Assembly (NCBI GenBank): GCA_045586505.1
Contig: JAZNAL010000026.1
Span: 1-64,000, forward strand
Direction of reading: 5' to 3'
Length of the DNA stretch: 64,000 bases
Origin: Flemingiibacterium sp045586505
Lineage (GTDB): Bacteria; Bacillota; Clostridia; Oscillospirales; CAG-272
The notes below the pieces were generated by a model. That model made no database searches and was not told where the DNA came from. It saw nothing but the letters and a program-made list of their open reading frames with translations. The position numbers and the translations under genes are program-made. Positions 43,369 through 51,694 of this stretch are shown piece after piece; the stretch's first letter is position 1, and the number at the start of each line of letters is the position of its first letter.

Positions 43369-45327
43369 ATGAAAAAATTAGCAGTATTATTATGCACAGC
43401 CCTTCTTCTTTCGATGATTCCTCTGTCTGCATCGTCATATCCGAGAGCATTCTGGAGTCTCAACGACAAATACATCGCCGCAATTAACGCAGGCGATGAT
43501 GCCGGCGTTGTCACCTACGCTACCCAGATCTGCACACTGTTTGATGGACGCACAGATGAGATCGCAGTCAACAATTTAGCTTGGAAATACTATGAACTCG
43601 CCAACTCCCATGACCGTCTCGGCAACTACGAGGCGTCCGGGGAGGCTTATGCAAAATGCATACCCTATCTTGAGCTGCTTTCAACCTATGGTCAAAATTG
43701 GAGCGAAAATATCAAGATCGCCTCAACAAAGGCAAAGCTCTACGAAAGCACGCTTGACCTCTACCGTACATCCTACGGCTATCAGACCTACTTCGGCGCT
43801 ATCAACGAAAAGCGTATGGGCGTTCTCTACGGCGTCAACCACGACGGCGGCACCCAGGATCAGCTGAAAAAGGATTCGCTGGTGCTGATCTATCAGAATT
43901 TCGGTGACACCGAGATCATTCCGTTCAATAAGATCCAGCTCAAAGCCGCCGAAGAGGACGGCTGTGCGGTGGAGTTTGCACTCAATCTCCCCGGTGAGGG
44001 CTCTCAGATCACACAGATACAGTCTCAGACCGATTACATCTTAAAGGTCATAGATATGCTCAATTCCGTTGACACTCCGATCTTCCTGCGCTTTGCTGCG
44101 GAGATGGATGTATGGTCTGTTCCCTGTGCTCCCGAGGACTATATAAACGCTTTCAGATATGTGGCAGACCTTGTTCATGCCAACACCGATCACGTTGCAA
44201 TGGTATGGAGTCCCACCTACGCTTCCGGCTGGAACATCAACAGACACGATTTCTATCCCGGTGATGAGTATGTAGACTGGATCGGCGTTTCGCTGTATCT
44301 TCAGACCTATTTCAACGCCCGCGACAACTGGTCCACACAGGAAAAGATCGCACTCCCCTGCTACTTCGGCGGCGATGCGGCAAATCCCGTAAAGATAATG
44401 GACGATCTCATCTCCACCTACGGTGACCGCAAACCTTTTATCATCTCCGAGTCGGGCGCATCCCACCTGTGGCGCAGGCTGAACGGTCAGTCTGCAAGCC
44501 AGGACACCACCTCCTGGGCAATCCACAGACTTACAATGCTTTACAAGTATCTTCCCATGGCGTATCCGCAAATCAAGGCTATCGCCCATTTTGATAAGGT
44601 TATGCCCTCCGAGAACTGCGACTTCGCGCTCTCCTCTAATCCGTCGCTTCAGATGACATACCTGGACCTCGTCAAGGATGACGCGTTCATTCAGAACTCT
44701 TACAATGACGAAGCAAATTCCACCTATCAGAAGTTGGAGGATTACTTCCTCGCCGAGCAGTGCATCACGGAATTCCGTACTCTTGCGATGTACTACGGTC
44801 ACGATAATGTTACCGTCACCTACCTTATCGACGGCGTGCCCGCGGCATCCAGCGCTATGCTTCCCTACACGGTCAGCATAGACCTTTCAAATTATGCCGA
44901 GGGTAATCATACCGTCACTATCCGCGCCGAGGAAAACGGCGTGATTCTGGGCGAGCACAGCTACACCATGGCACTCTCAAAGTCCTCCGCAATCTATGTA
45001 AACGGCGAGCTTCTGGAGCTTCCGCAGAAGCCTGTTACCGTTGAGGGCACCACCCTCGTTCCGCTTCGCGCCATCGTCGAGAAGCTTGGCGGCAATGTAG
45101 AATGGATCAACGAGATCCGTGAGATCATCATCACTGACGCCGAGACCGAGATCAAGCTCCGTATCGGAAGCTACGATATGATCACAAACGGTGAAACCTC
45201 AACTCTTCTTGTTCCCGCGCGACTCGTCAACTCCTCCACCTATATCCCCCTGCGCGCGGTCTCTGAGGCAATGAAGGCAACAGTCGCATGGCATGGCGAA
45301 ACAAGGTCCATAACCATCGATAAATAA
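43369..45327 (+). CDS. Secreted GH26-like glycosidase with C-terminal copper-amine-oxidase-type stalk domain
   Basis: A 652-aa exported protein. Signal peptide 1-22, a helical TPR-like repeat region (about 25-135), a TIM-barrel region resembling GH26 beta-mannanases (about 145-440), an Ig-like segment (about 470-535) and a C-terminal stalk domain (about 540-652; LVPLRAIVEKLGGNVEW and YIPLRAVSEAMKATVAW). Candidate acid/base Glu245 is in IFLRFAAEMDVW (GH26 usually has HE) and candidate nucleophile Glu361 in IISESGAS. The missing His before the acid/base makes activity and substrate uncertain. SD aaaggag precedes the ATG. Confidence 0.75.
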   Translation: MKKLAVLLCTALLLSMIPLSASSYPRAFWSLNDKYIAAINAGDDAGVVTYATQICTLFDGRTDEIAVNNLAWKYYELANSHDRLGNYEASGEAYAKCIPYLELLSTYGQNWSENIKIASTKAKLYESTLDLYRTSYGYQTYFGAINEKRMGVLYGVNHDGGTQDQLKKDSLVLIYQNFGDTEIIPFNKIQLKAAEEDGCAVEFALNLPGEGSQITQIQSQTDYILKVIDMLNSVDTPIFLRFAAEMDVWSVPCAPEDYINAFRYVADLVHANTDHVAMVWSPTYASGWNINRHDFYPGDEYVDWIGVSLYLQTYFNARDNWSTQEKIALPCYFGGDAANPVKIMDDLISTYGDRKPFIISESGASHLWRRLNGQSASQDTTSWAIHRLTMLYKYLPMAYPQIKAIAHFDKVMPSENCDFALSSNPSLQMTYLDLVKDDAFIQNSYNDEANSTYQKLEDYFLAEQCITEFRTLAMYYGHDNVTVTYLIDGVPAASSAMLPYTVSIDLSNYAEGNHTVTIRAEENGVILGEHSYTMALSKSSAIYVNGELLELPQKPVTVEGTTLVPLRAIVEKLGGNVEWINEIREIIITDAETEIKLRIGSYDMITNGETSTLLVPARLVNSSTYIPLRAVSEAMKATVAWHGETRSITIDK

Positions 45328-45355
45328 CACCGATTTTTAAAAAGGAGCAATACCA

Positions 45356-46633
45356 ATGGCATATAAGATCAATACAAACTGCGTACAGGCAGGCTACACC
45401 CCTGCAAACGGCGAAGCTCGCGTGCTTCCCATCTACCAGTCTACTACCTTCAAATACGAGTCAAGCGAGCAGATGGGACGTCTTTTCGACCTCTCCGAGA
45501 GCGGCTACTTCTACACCCGTCTGCAGAATCCCACCAACGACGCCGTAGCGGCAAAGATCGCCGCACTTGAGGGCGGCGTTGCGGCAATGCTTACCTCGTC
45601 GGGTCAGGCGGCAACCTTCTTCTCGCTGTTCACCATACTCGGTGCAGGCGATCATATCGTTGCATCCTCCGCGATCTACGGCGGTAGCTTCAACCTCATC
45701 GCCGTAACCATGAAGCGTATGGGAATCGAAGCGACCTTTGTACATCCCGACATTTCCGAGGAAGAGCTTGCGGCAACATTCCGACCTAACACCAAGGCTG
45801 TATTTGCCGAGACTCTTGCAAATCCTGCGCTTATCGTGCTTGATATCGAAAAATTCGCAAACCAGGCGCACGCGCACGGTGTTCCGCTTATCATCGACAA
45901 CACCTTCCCCACCCCCATCAACTGCAACCCCTTCAAGTTCGGTGCGGACATCGTTATCCACTCCACCACAAAATACATGGACGGTCACGCAACCGCAGTC
46001 GGCGGCGTTATCGTTGATTCCGGCAACTTTGACTGGCTGGCACACGCTGATAAGTATCCCGGACTCTGCACCCCCGATGATTCCTACCACGGCGTCACCT
46101 ACGCCAAGGACTTCGGCAAGGGCGGATATATCACCAAGGCTACCGCACAGTTAATGCGCGACCTCGGATCTATCCAGTCTCCCCAGAATGCGTTCCTCTT
46201 AAACCTCGGTCTGGAAACACTTCATCTGCGTGTTGAGCGTCACTGTCAGAACGCTCAGAAGGTTGCCGAGTATCTCGAAGCCTCTGATAAGGTCACCTGG
46301 GTAAATTACCCCGGGCTCAAGTCAAGCAAGTATTACGACCTTGCAAAGAAATATCTCCCGAACGGCTCCTCTGGCGTTATCTCCTTTGGTGTCAAGGGTG
46401 GACGCGAGGCGGCTACCAAGTTCATGGACAGCTTAAAGCTTGGCGCCATCGTAACACACGTTGCGGACGCTCGCACCTGTCTCCTCCATCCCGCAAGCAC
46501 TACCCACCGTCAAATGACCGATGAACAGCTTGCCGAAGCAGGCGTTCTGCCGGATCTCATCCGTCTCTCTGTCGGTATCGAGGATGTGGAGGACATCATC
46601 GCAGACCTTGAGCAGGCGCTCGCACAAATGTAA
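45356..46633 (+). CDS. metY: O-acetylhomoserine aminocarboxypropyltransferase / O-acetylhomoserine sulfhydrylase
   Basis: A PLP enzyme of the Cys/Met metabolism family, 425 aa. The PLP lysine lies in HSTTKYMDGH, and the YTRLQNPTND, SSGQAA and FAETLANP segments are those of MetY/Met17. It makes homocysteine from O-acetylhomoserine and sulfide. The length (about 425 rather than 380) favours MetY over cystathionine gamma-synthase. It lies 28 bases after the GH26-like gene with SD aaaggag. Confidence 0.93.
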   Translation: MAYKINTNCVQAGYTPANGEARVLPIYQSTTFKYESSEQMGRLFDLSESGYFYTRLQNPTNDAVAAKIAALEGGVAAMLTSSGQAATFFSLFTILGAGDHIVASSAIYGGSFNLIAVTMKRMGIEATFVHPDISEEELAATFRPNTKAVFAETLANPALIVLDIEKFANQAHAHGVPLIIDNTFPTPINCNPFKFGADIVIHSTTKYMDGHATAVGGVIVDSGNFDWLAHADKYPGLCTPDDSYHGVTYAKDFGKGGYITKATAQLMRDLGSIQSPQNAFLLNLGLETLHLRVERHCQNAQKVAEYLEASDKVTWVNYPGLKSSKYYDLAKKYLPNGSSGVISFGVKGGREAATKFMDSLKLGAIVTHVADARTCLLHPASTTHRQMTDEQLAEAGVLPDLIRLSVGIEDVEDIIADLEQALAQM

Positions 46634-46634
46634 C

Positions 46635-46928
46635 ATGAAGGAATTAAACTGCCTCCGATGCGGGGAAAAGATGCAGTTCCTGTCGCAGGAAAAGCTGCAG
46701 CTCGGAAAAACCGGCTGGGTGCTCGGCGACCTTCCGAATCTGCTGGCGGGTGCGCTTGATGTATGTATTCTTGTGTGTCCGTGCTGTAAAAAGCTCGAGT
46801 TTTACTACGCCAACGATGACGACATCGCCGCGGACTCACTCCCGCAGAAGATATGTCCGAACTGCGGCACCGAGCATGATTTCGATTATCCCAAATGCCC
46901 CAAATGCAAGCACGATTATTATAAATAA
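46635..46928 (+). CDS. Small zinc-ribbon protein
   Basis: A 97-aa protein with four cysteine pairs: CLRC near residue 6, CPCC near 47, CPNC near 76 and CPKC near 89. Two zinc ribbons are therefore likely. The middle region (KTGWVLGDLPNLLAGALDV) resembles the hydrophobic part of small zinc-ribbon proteins found in many Firmicutes; function is unknown. It starts one base after the metY stop with no clear SD, so translation probably depends on coupling. Confidence 0.75.
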   Translation: MKELNCLRCGEKMQFLSQEKLQLGKTGWVLGDLPNLLAGALDVCILVCPCCKKLEFYYANDDDIAADSLPQKICPNCGTEHDFDYPKCPKCKHDYYK

Positions 46929-46957
46929 TAAATCTCGGAGCGAATCAACGCCCTTGA

Positions 46958-46999
46958 TCTATGCAAAAAATGCGACCTCATATTGTAAGGTCGCATTTT
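46958..46999. terminator. Bidirectional terminator between zinc-ribbon and kinase genes
   Basis: AAAAAATGCGACCT pairs with AGGTCGCATTTTT around a 9-base loop. A and T runs on the two arms serve the convergent genes. The hairpin includes the end of the kinase coding sequence. Confidence 0.88.
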
Positions 47000-48054
47000 T
47001 CTCTTATTCCGAATGTATCAAAGTATCGCTCCTCCATCGGGATCCATTCGTTTTTGAAACGGCTCAGCATATACTCACCGTTTCGCGCAAGAATACGCCG
47101 GCACTGCTCGTCTGTGTCCACATCCGAGAAGATCGCCATATCGTAATATTTCCCGAATGAGGGATGAAGTGAGTATGAGCCCTCGCAGATGATGAGCTTT
47201 GAAGGTGCAATATACCGCGGCTTGTCGGCATAGGTGAAGGTGGAGCACTCAAACGCACGGTATGAAAACCCGCCCAAATCCCGAAGATGAGGAAGCACCT
47301 CCGAGGCAAACCGCTCACGGTGCAGATTGCCACCTACCTCCGAAAGCCGCTGGGGATTACGCAATTCGGGTGGCAGAAAGAAATCGTCCATTCGCACGGT
47401 TTCGGCGCCGAAAATATCAGATATAAGCGCCGCAGCGGTGGATTTGCCCGATGCACAGCGTCCGTCAATAGCAAGCACGGTACGCTCCGCCCCTCGAATC
47501 AGCTCCGCGAGCCTTACAAGGCATGGTATCAGCCGCACATAATGGCTGTCGATCACACGATATGTAGGTGCATACGCTTCACGGTATGTGTCGCTGTGAC
47601 TTACCGCAGGGCATCCTGCCGAGCGGTACTTGTTTATATACTCGGCAAGCTCGCAAGGCGTAAACGAAAAATACCCCTCCGCCGTAGCTTCGCTGAGTAT
47701 GCAAAGCCGCTCATAGAATTTCCGCCGCGACTTCTCATCGGCATCCGTATATCCCCGCGCATAGCGCCCTGCAGAAGCGCAGAACATCCGCGCGATCAGC
47801 TCAAGCTCCGTAGCGGACAGCTCACAGTCAAGATATACCCGCGAGGTGTCACCAAGTGTCTCCACGTGGAGTTTACCTCTGCTGTGCTTTGCGGCAGAAT
47901 ATTCAGAAACAATGCGTCGATGCGCCTCCTCGGCATCGGTAATCATATGCCCGCCGCCAAAGGTCGCCTGATAGACGAGCTTTACCGCATCGCAGGGCTG
48001 CATAAGCGGATATGCGTCGGCGTGGGAGGCAAGAATGCTTTTAAACCCGATCAT
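46978..48054 (-). CDS. Two-domain protein: unknown N-terminal domain fused to uridine kinase-like P-loop kinase
   Basis: A 358-aa protein. The C-terminal half is a uridine kinase-like P-loop domain (DGRCASGKST at 197-206; RMDDFFLPPELR; IICEGSYSLHP). The N-terminal 180 residues form a separate alpha-helical domain with the conserved-looking segment KLVYQATFGGGHMITD near 25-40. I do not recognise it; such fusions occur in Firmicutes without assigned role. Phosphorylation of a nucleoside or small hydroxyl compound is likely. SD aaagga is upstream. It is the last gene of a leftward group with the amidohydrolase. Confidence 0.75.
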   Translation of the reverse strand: MIGFKSILASHADAYPLMQPCDAVKLVYQATFGGGHMITDAEEAHRRIVSEYSAAKHSRGKLHVETLGDTSRVYLDCELSATELELIARMFCASAGRYARGYTDADEKSRRKFYERLCILSEATAEGYFSFTPCELAEYINKYRSAGCPAVSHSDTYREAYAPTYRVIDSHYVRLIPCLVRLAELIRGAERTVLAIDGRCASGKSTAAALISDIFGAETVRMDDFFLPPELRNPQRLSEVGGNLHRERFASEVLPHLRDLGGFSYRAFECSTFTYADKPRYIAPSKLIICEGSYSLHPSFGKYYDMAIFSDVDTDEQCRRILARNGEYMLSRFKNEWIPMEERYFDTFGIREKCDLTI

Positions 48055-48064
48055 ATAAATCCTT

Positions 48065-48196
48065 TCAGTTATCCGCGATCAGCTTTGCCGTTTGAGCGCA
48101 ATCACGATCAGCGGTATCAGTCCACTCACGCAGTACGGCGATAAGCTTTGCTCCTATCCTGCCGCCCTGACCGTCGATTATAACTGTCTTCTTCAT
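48065..48196 (-). pseudogene. Truncated DUF3842-like gene
   Basis: A 43-codon frame beginning MKKTVIIDGQGGRIGAKLIA, which resembles the N-terminal Rossmann-type start of DUF3842 proteins (normally about 130 aa). After LRE the reading frame loses similarity; the +1 frame reads SGLIPLIVIALKRQS before a stop, which fits the next strand of the family. A frameshift plus loss of the C-terminal two thirds is the best reading. Its ATG overlaps the amidohydrolase stop (TAATG), as an intact coupled gene would. A genuinely short protein cannot be excluded. Confidence 0.45.
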
Positions 48197-48996
48197 TATT
48201 TATTCCCCAACAGCTTTATGGCATTTTCGCTACAGATTTTCTTCATCAGCTCATCGGATAGTCCGAGGGATTCAACATACTCGTGGCCAAGATTCATTCC
48301 ATACCACGGGAAGTCGCTGCCGAACAGTATTTTCTCGGGATCGTGATTGTTAAGCATCCGCGCATATTTGACAGGCTCAAGCCCGAACATCGGTGCAAGA
48401 GAGGTCTCGATCCACAGATTCTTTCCGATAAGCAGTCGCTCCGCCTCATCCCACTGCTTGCAGGCGCCCATATGCGCCGCGATAAATCTCAGCTCGGGGA
48501 ATTTTTTCAGCACGTTAAGTATCCGCTCAGGCGTGCAGTGAATGAGATCGGGGGAGATAAAATCCCAGCCGGAATGAGTGATCAGAAACAGATCGTTTTC
48601 GATGCAAGCCTTGTATATGGGATCAAATTTCGCATCGTCCACAAGTACGCCCATGTAGTCGGGATGTATCTTGATGCCGCGGATACCGGCATCCGCAAGA
48701 CGTCGCGCCTCCTCTGCGATATTATCGCTGTCGGGGTTAAGCGAGCCCAGCGCGTACAGTCGGTCATAGTTGGAATTGACCTCGATGGCGAAATTGTTGA
48801 CATTTGTCTGCTGCTTTGGATTTGTGGCAATATTAAGTATGACCGCGCGGTCGATTCCCCACTCATCCATGCGGGAAATGAGGCTTGATACAGTACCGTC
48901 ACCGTATGCTTCGATTCCGCCGATGCCCGCGAGCTTGGGGATCGCCTTTTCGGCGACCTTATCGGGAAATGCGTGGGTATGAAAATCTATTATCAT
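48196..48996 (-). CDS. Amidohydrolase-2 family metal-dependent hydrolase
   Basis: A 266-aa TIM-barrel hydrolase. The N-terminal metal motif is FHTH (H6, H8), followed by GIKIHPDYMG, FLITHSGWD, RFIAAHMG and the C-terminal metal Asp in LFGSDFPW. These are the ligands and order of the amidohydrolase-2 (PF04909-type) group, which includes decarboxylases and lactonases. Substrate is not evident. It starts the leftward group that continues through the DUF3842 relic to the kinase fusion. Confidence 0.87.
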   Translation of the reverse strand: MIIDFHTHAFPDKVAEKAIPKLAGIGGIEAYGDGTVSSLISRMDEWGIDRAVILNIATNPKQQTNVNNFAIEVNSNYDRLYALGSLNPDSDNIAEEARRLADAGIRGIKIHPDYMGVLVDDAKFDPIYKACIENDLFLITHSGWDFISPDLIHCTPERILNVLKKFPELRFIAAHMGACKQWDEAERLLIGKNLWIETSLAPMFGLEPVKYARMLNNHDPEKILFGSDFPWYGMNLGHEYVESLGLSDELMKKICSENAIKLLGNK

Positions 48997-49140
48997 GGCA
49001 ATAATCCTCGTTTATACGTTTTCTATATTGTACCACGGTTTCGGTGCGGAATAAACCCGATTTTGTAAACATTATCCGGCTATTGGTCAAAAAAGCATAT
49101 ACTTATATGAAAAATCAATGTAAAAAAAGCAAATTGCATA

Positions 49141-49169
49141 TTGCAAAATTCGAGATTTTGGTTTATAAT
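49141..49169 (+). promoter_or_regulatory. Promoter of the decarboxylase operon
   Basis: TTGCAA, 17 bases, TATAAT (49164-49169), about 110 bases before the first gene. The leader between them shows no recognised riboswitch. Confidence 0.7.
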
Positions 49170-49281
49170 ATATTTATAATGGGGGAGAATGGTATTTATG
49201 TGTCAAAATGTGATGTTCTTGACATAGTAACACCGCGATTCTCCGGAAAATAACAAGACTTTTCAACTTGGAGGTAAATAA

Positions 49282-50766
49282 ATGGAGAACAAAACGCAAA
49301 ACAGTATGCCGAATGTTATCTCGGCTGCAGAGCTGCGTGCGATCGCCGAGAGTGAAGCATCCACCGCAAAAAGCCGCATCACAGCACTTTTTGACGCAGG
49401 AACCTTCGCTGAGACAAGTGCTTTCGCGCACAAGCTTGCCGCAGAATTCGGCGGTAGCGACAACGGCGAGCTTGAAGGCGTAGTTACCGGCTACGGTGCT
49501 ATCGACGGCAGACTCGTATTCGCTTTCGTTCAGGATTTTTCCAGAATGAAGGGCGCAGTAGGCGCTATGCACGCAAAGAAGATCTGCGCGCTTTACGACC
49601 TCGCTGTGAAGAACGGCGCACCCGTGATCGGTATTTTCGACAGCGCAGGTGCTTATGTTATGGAGGGCGTTGAGGCTCTCGCAGGCTACGGTAAGATCAT
49701 GAAAAAGGTATCCGATGCTTCCGGCGTGATTCCTCAGATTGCAGTTATTGCAGGCAACTGCGGCGGTGCTATGGCTACTGTGGCATCCATGTTCGATATC
49801 ACCGTCGGCGCCAAGACCGGTGCTTTCTATGTAAATCCCCCCTTCGTATTAAACGAGCTTGACAAGAAGGCTGAGCTCGGTAAGATCGAGACCGCGGCAA
49901 AGAGCGGTCAGATAAGCGTAGTATGCGACACCGACACCGATGCGCTTGCATACGTAAGAAAGCTCCTTTCCTACATTCCTCAGAACAACGCGGACGGTAC
50001 CGCTTACTCGGCTACCACCGACGAGATCAACCGTCTCACCCCCGATGTTGCATCCATTATTGCATCCGAGGGCTACAAGATGGCAGACGTCATCTCCGCA
50101 ATCTCCGATGACGCCGCATTCCTCGAGCTTTCGGAAGAGTATGCAAAGTCCATGCTCACCGGCTTTATTACGTTAAACGGCATGGTAGTCGGAATCGTCG
50201 CAAACAATCCCGCACACATCGGCGGCAAGATCTGCGGCGGTGCGGCTAAGAAGGCGGCAAGATTCGTTTCCTTCTGCGACTGCTATAAGATCCCGCTTCT
50301 CACACTCGTTGACACCGAGGGCTACGAGGTATCCGTTGAGGCTGAAAAGGCTCAGTACGGTGCAGCTCTTGCAAAGCTCGCTTCCGCATACGCATCAAGC
50401 GACAACGCGAAGGTTACCGTAGTGCTGGGCAAGGCTTACGGCGCGGCTTACACCCTCATGGGCTCTAAATCCATCGGCGCGGATATCGCACTTGCTTGCG
50501 AGACCGCCAAGATCAGCGCAATGCCCACAGCGAGCGCAGTCGCTTTCGCTTGGAACGACAAGGTCACCGACAACGCAAAGCGCGGTGAAGTCGAGGCACA
50601 GTGGGACAGCGTAATGGCATCTCCCGTCGTTGCCGCAAAAGCAGGAGAGATCGACGACATCATTTCTCTTGATGAGCTTCGTCAGCGCGCATCCGCCGCA
50701 TTTGAAATGCTCGGCGCAAAGAACGCACTTTGCCAAAAGAAGCTCCACAACAACCTTCCTTTATAA
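49282..50766 (+). CDS. Acyl-CoA carboxyltransferase subunit of biotin-dependent Na+-pump decarboxylase (MmdA-like)
   Basis: A 494-aa carboxyltransferase of the crotonase fold with two related halves. Segments GAYVMEGVEALAGYGKIM, CGGAMATVASMFDITVGA, RFVSFCDCYKIPLLTLVD and GKAYGAAYTLMGSKSIGAD align to MmdA/PccB motifs, but details differ from classical forms: GGARIQEG is AGAYVMEG, the PGFLPGTDQE loop is EGYEVSVEAE and YGGAY is YGAAY. The acyl-CoA substrate (methylmalonyl-, malonyl-, glutaconyl- or other) is therefore uncertain. It heads an operon with OadG-, BCCP-, OadB- and OadA-like genes and no biotin carboxylase, which points to a decarboxylase or transcarboxylase. SD ggaggt. Confidence 0.85.
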   Translation: MENKTQNSMPNVISAAELRAIAESEASTAKSRITALFDAGTFAETSAFAHKLAAEFGGSDNGELEGVVTGYGAIDGRLVFAFVQDFSRMKGAVGAMHAKKICALYDLAVKNGAPVIGIFDSAGAYVMEGVEALAGYGKIMKKVSDASGVIPQIAVIAGNCGGAMATVASMFDITVGAKTGAFYVNPPFVLNELDKKAELGKIETAAKSGQISVVCDTDTDALAYVRKLLSYIPQNNADGTAYSATTDEINRLTPDVASIIASEGYKMADVISAISDDAAFLELSEEYAKSMLTGFITLNGMVVGIVANNPAHIGGKICGGAAKKAARFVSFCDCYKIPLLTLVDTEGYEVSVEAEKAQYGAALAKLASAYASSDNAKVTVVLGKAYGAAYTLMGSKSIGADIALACETAKISAMPTASAVAFAWNDKVTDNAKRGEVEAQWDSVMASPVVAAKAGEIDDIISLDELRQRASAAFEMLGAKNALCQKKLHNNLPL

Positions 50767-50781
50767 TCGGGAGGGCATAAA

Positions 50782-50890
50782 GCCTGAAAAATGGATCATT
50801 TTTCAGACAATTAAGTTTTGTGCCTTTTGCATCTTCCATGCGAATTTCCAAACGGAAACCACCACAAAACTTCATATTCGTTAGAAAGGA
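50782..50890 (+). ncRNA. Intercistronic structured RNA element, copy B (carboxyltransferase-oadG)
   Basis: P0 hairpin (50782-50793 with 50797-50808, one C-A mismatch). Three-way junction: P1 AAGUUUUGUG/CACAAAACUU (50813-50822 with 50863-50872, 10 bp perfect), P2 UUGCAU/AUGCGA (50827-50832 with 50838-50843, one U-G pair), P3 UUUCC/GGAAA (50845-50849 with 50854-50858). It ends in the extended SD TTAGAAAGGA. CCUUUU (50823-50828) can pair with GAAAGG (50884-50889). Compared with copy A at 31776-31883, stems keep pairing though sequence differs, and the tail and start-codon spacing are shared. Confidence 0.7.
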
Positions 50891-50902
50891 ATGGTCATAA
50901 AA

Positions 50903-51265
50903 ATGACTATAAATCCGCTTTTCCTTACCGAAGTCATCAAATATGATGAACCTATGAGCTTTGCTGACGCCATCCCCTTTGGTCTTGAGACCGTGATTCT
51001 CGGCATGGGCGTAATTTTCTCGGTACTCATCATTCTTTGGGCTGTGCTTTCGGTGTTCAAGCTTGTATTCTACAAAAAGCCTTCCGATGTCTCTGAAGCT
51101 CCGGCACCCGCTCCCGCCCCTGCAGCAACTGCTAAGCCAGAGCCTGCCACCGCAGCCGATGACGCGGAGCTTGTAGCTGTCATCACCGCCGCCATCGCTG
51201 CTATGATGGACGCTCCCCAGACATCCTTCAGAGTCGTATCCTTCAGACGTACGGCAAAAAAATAA
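50903..51265 (+). CDS. OadG-family gamma subunit of the Na+-translocating decarboxylase
   Basis: A 120-aa small membrane subunit. One N-terminal membrane segment (GLETVILGMGVIFSVLIILW), a short basic stretch, an Ala/Pro linker, then a C-terminal helix AELVAVITAAIAAMM, the OadG/MmdD layout that holds the complex together. The ATG at 50903 is 12 bases after the SD GAAAGGA; an ATG at 50891 touches the SD. The same double-ATG arrangement occurs at livF. It follows a structured spacer. Confidence 0.85.
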   Translation: MTINPLFLTEVIKYDEPMSFADAIPFGLETVILGMGVIFSVLIILWAVLSVFKLVFYKKPSDVSEAPAPAPAPAATAKPEPATAADDAELVAVITAAIAAMMDAPQTSFRVVSFRRTAKK

Positions 51266-51287
51266 AATTATAAAGGAGAATTTTACA

Positions 51288-51665
51288 ATGAGAAGATTCA
51301 GTGTAACCGTTAACGGTAATGTATATGATGTAGAAGTTGAAGAGCTCGGCGCAGGCGTATCTGCTCCCGTCGCAGCTCCCGCTGCAGCTGCACCCGCTCC
51401 CAAGGCAGCTCCCGCTGCTCCCAAGGCTGCCGCTCCCGCAGGCACTGCAGGCGCTGTAACCGTTTCCGCTCCCATGCCCGGCAACATCCTCAAGGTTAAT
51501 GTTACCGTTGGTCAGACCGTAAAGAGCGGAGACGTTCTCTGTGTACTTGAGGCTATGAAGATGGTAAACGATATTCCCGCTCCCAAGGATGGCACCATCG
51601 CATCTATCAACGTTCAGAAGGGCGCTTCCGTCAACTCCGGCGACGTTCTCATTACCATGAACTGA
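51288..51665 (+). CDS. Biotin carboxyl carrier subunit
   Basis: A 125-aa biotin carrier. The biotinyl-lysine motif EAMKMVND has Lys91 as the biotin site, set in an 80-residue lipoyl/biotinyl domain. An Ala/Pro-rich flexible linker (about residues 25-57) precedes it. This arm shuttles carboxyl groups between the carboxyltransferases and the membrane pump. SD aaaggag. Confidence 0.95.
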   Translation: MRRFSVTVNGNVYDVEVEELGAGVSAPVAAPAAAAPAPKAAPAAPKAAAPAGTAGAVTVSAPMPGNILKVNVTVGQTVKSGDVLCVLEAMKMVNDIPAPKDGTIASINVQKGASVNSGDVLITMN

Positions 51666-51694
51666 TACCTCGCAAAGTTTAAAGAGGTGCTGTC

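Noticed and set aside
49044..49253. Short frame upstream of the decarboxylase operon
   Set aside because: AT-rich, spans the predicted promoter, no SD, no protein-like composition.
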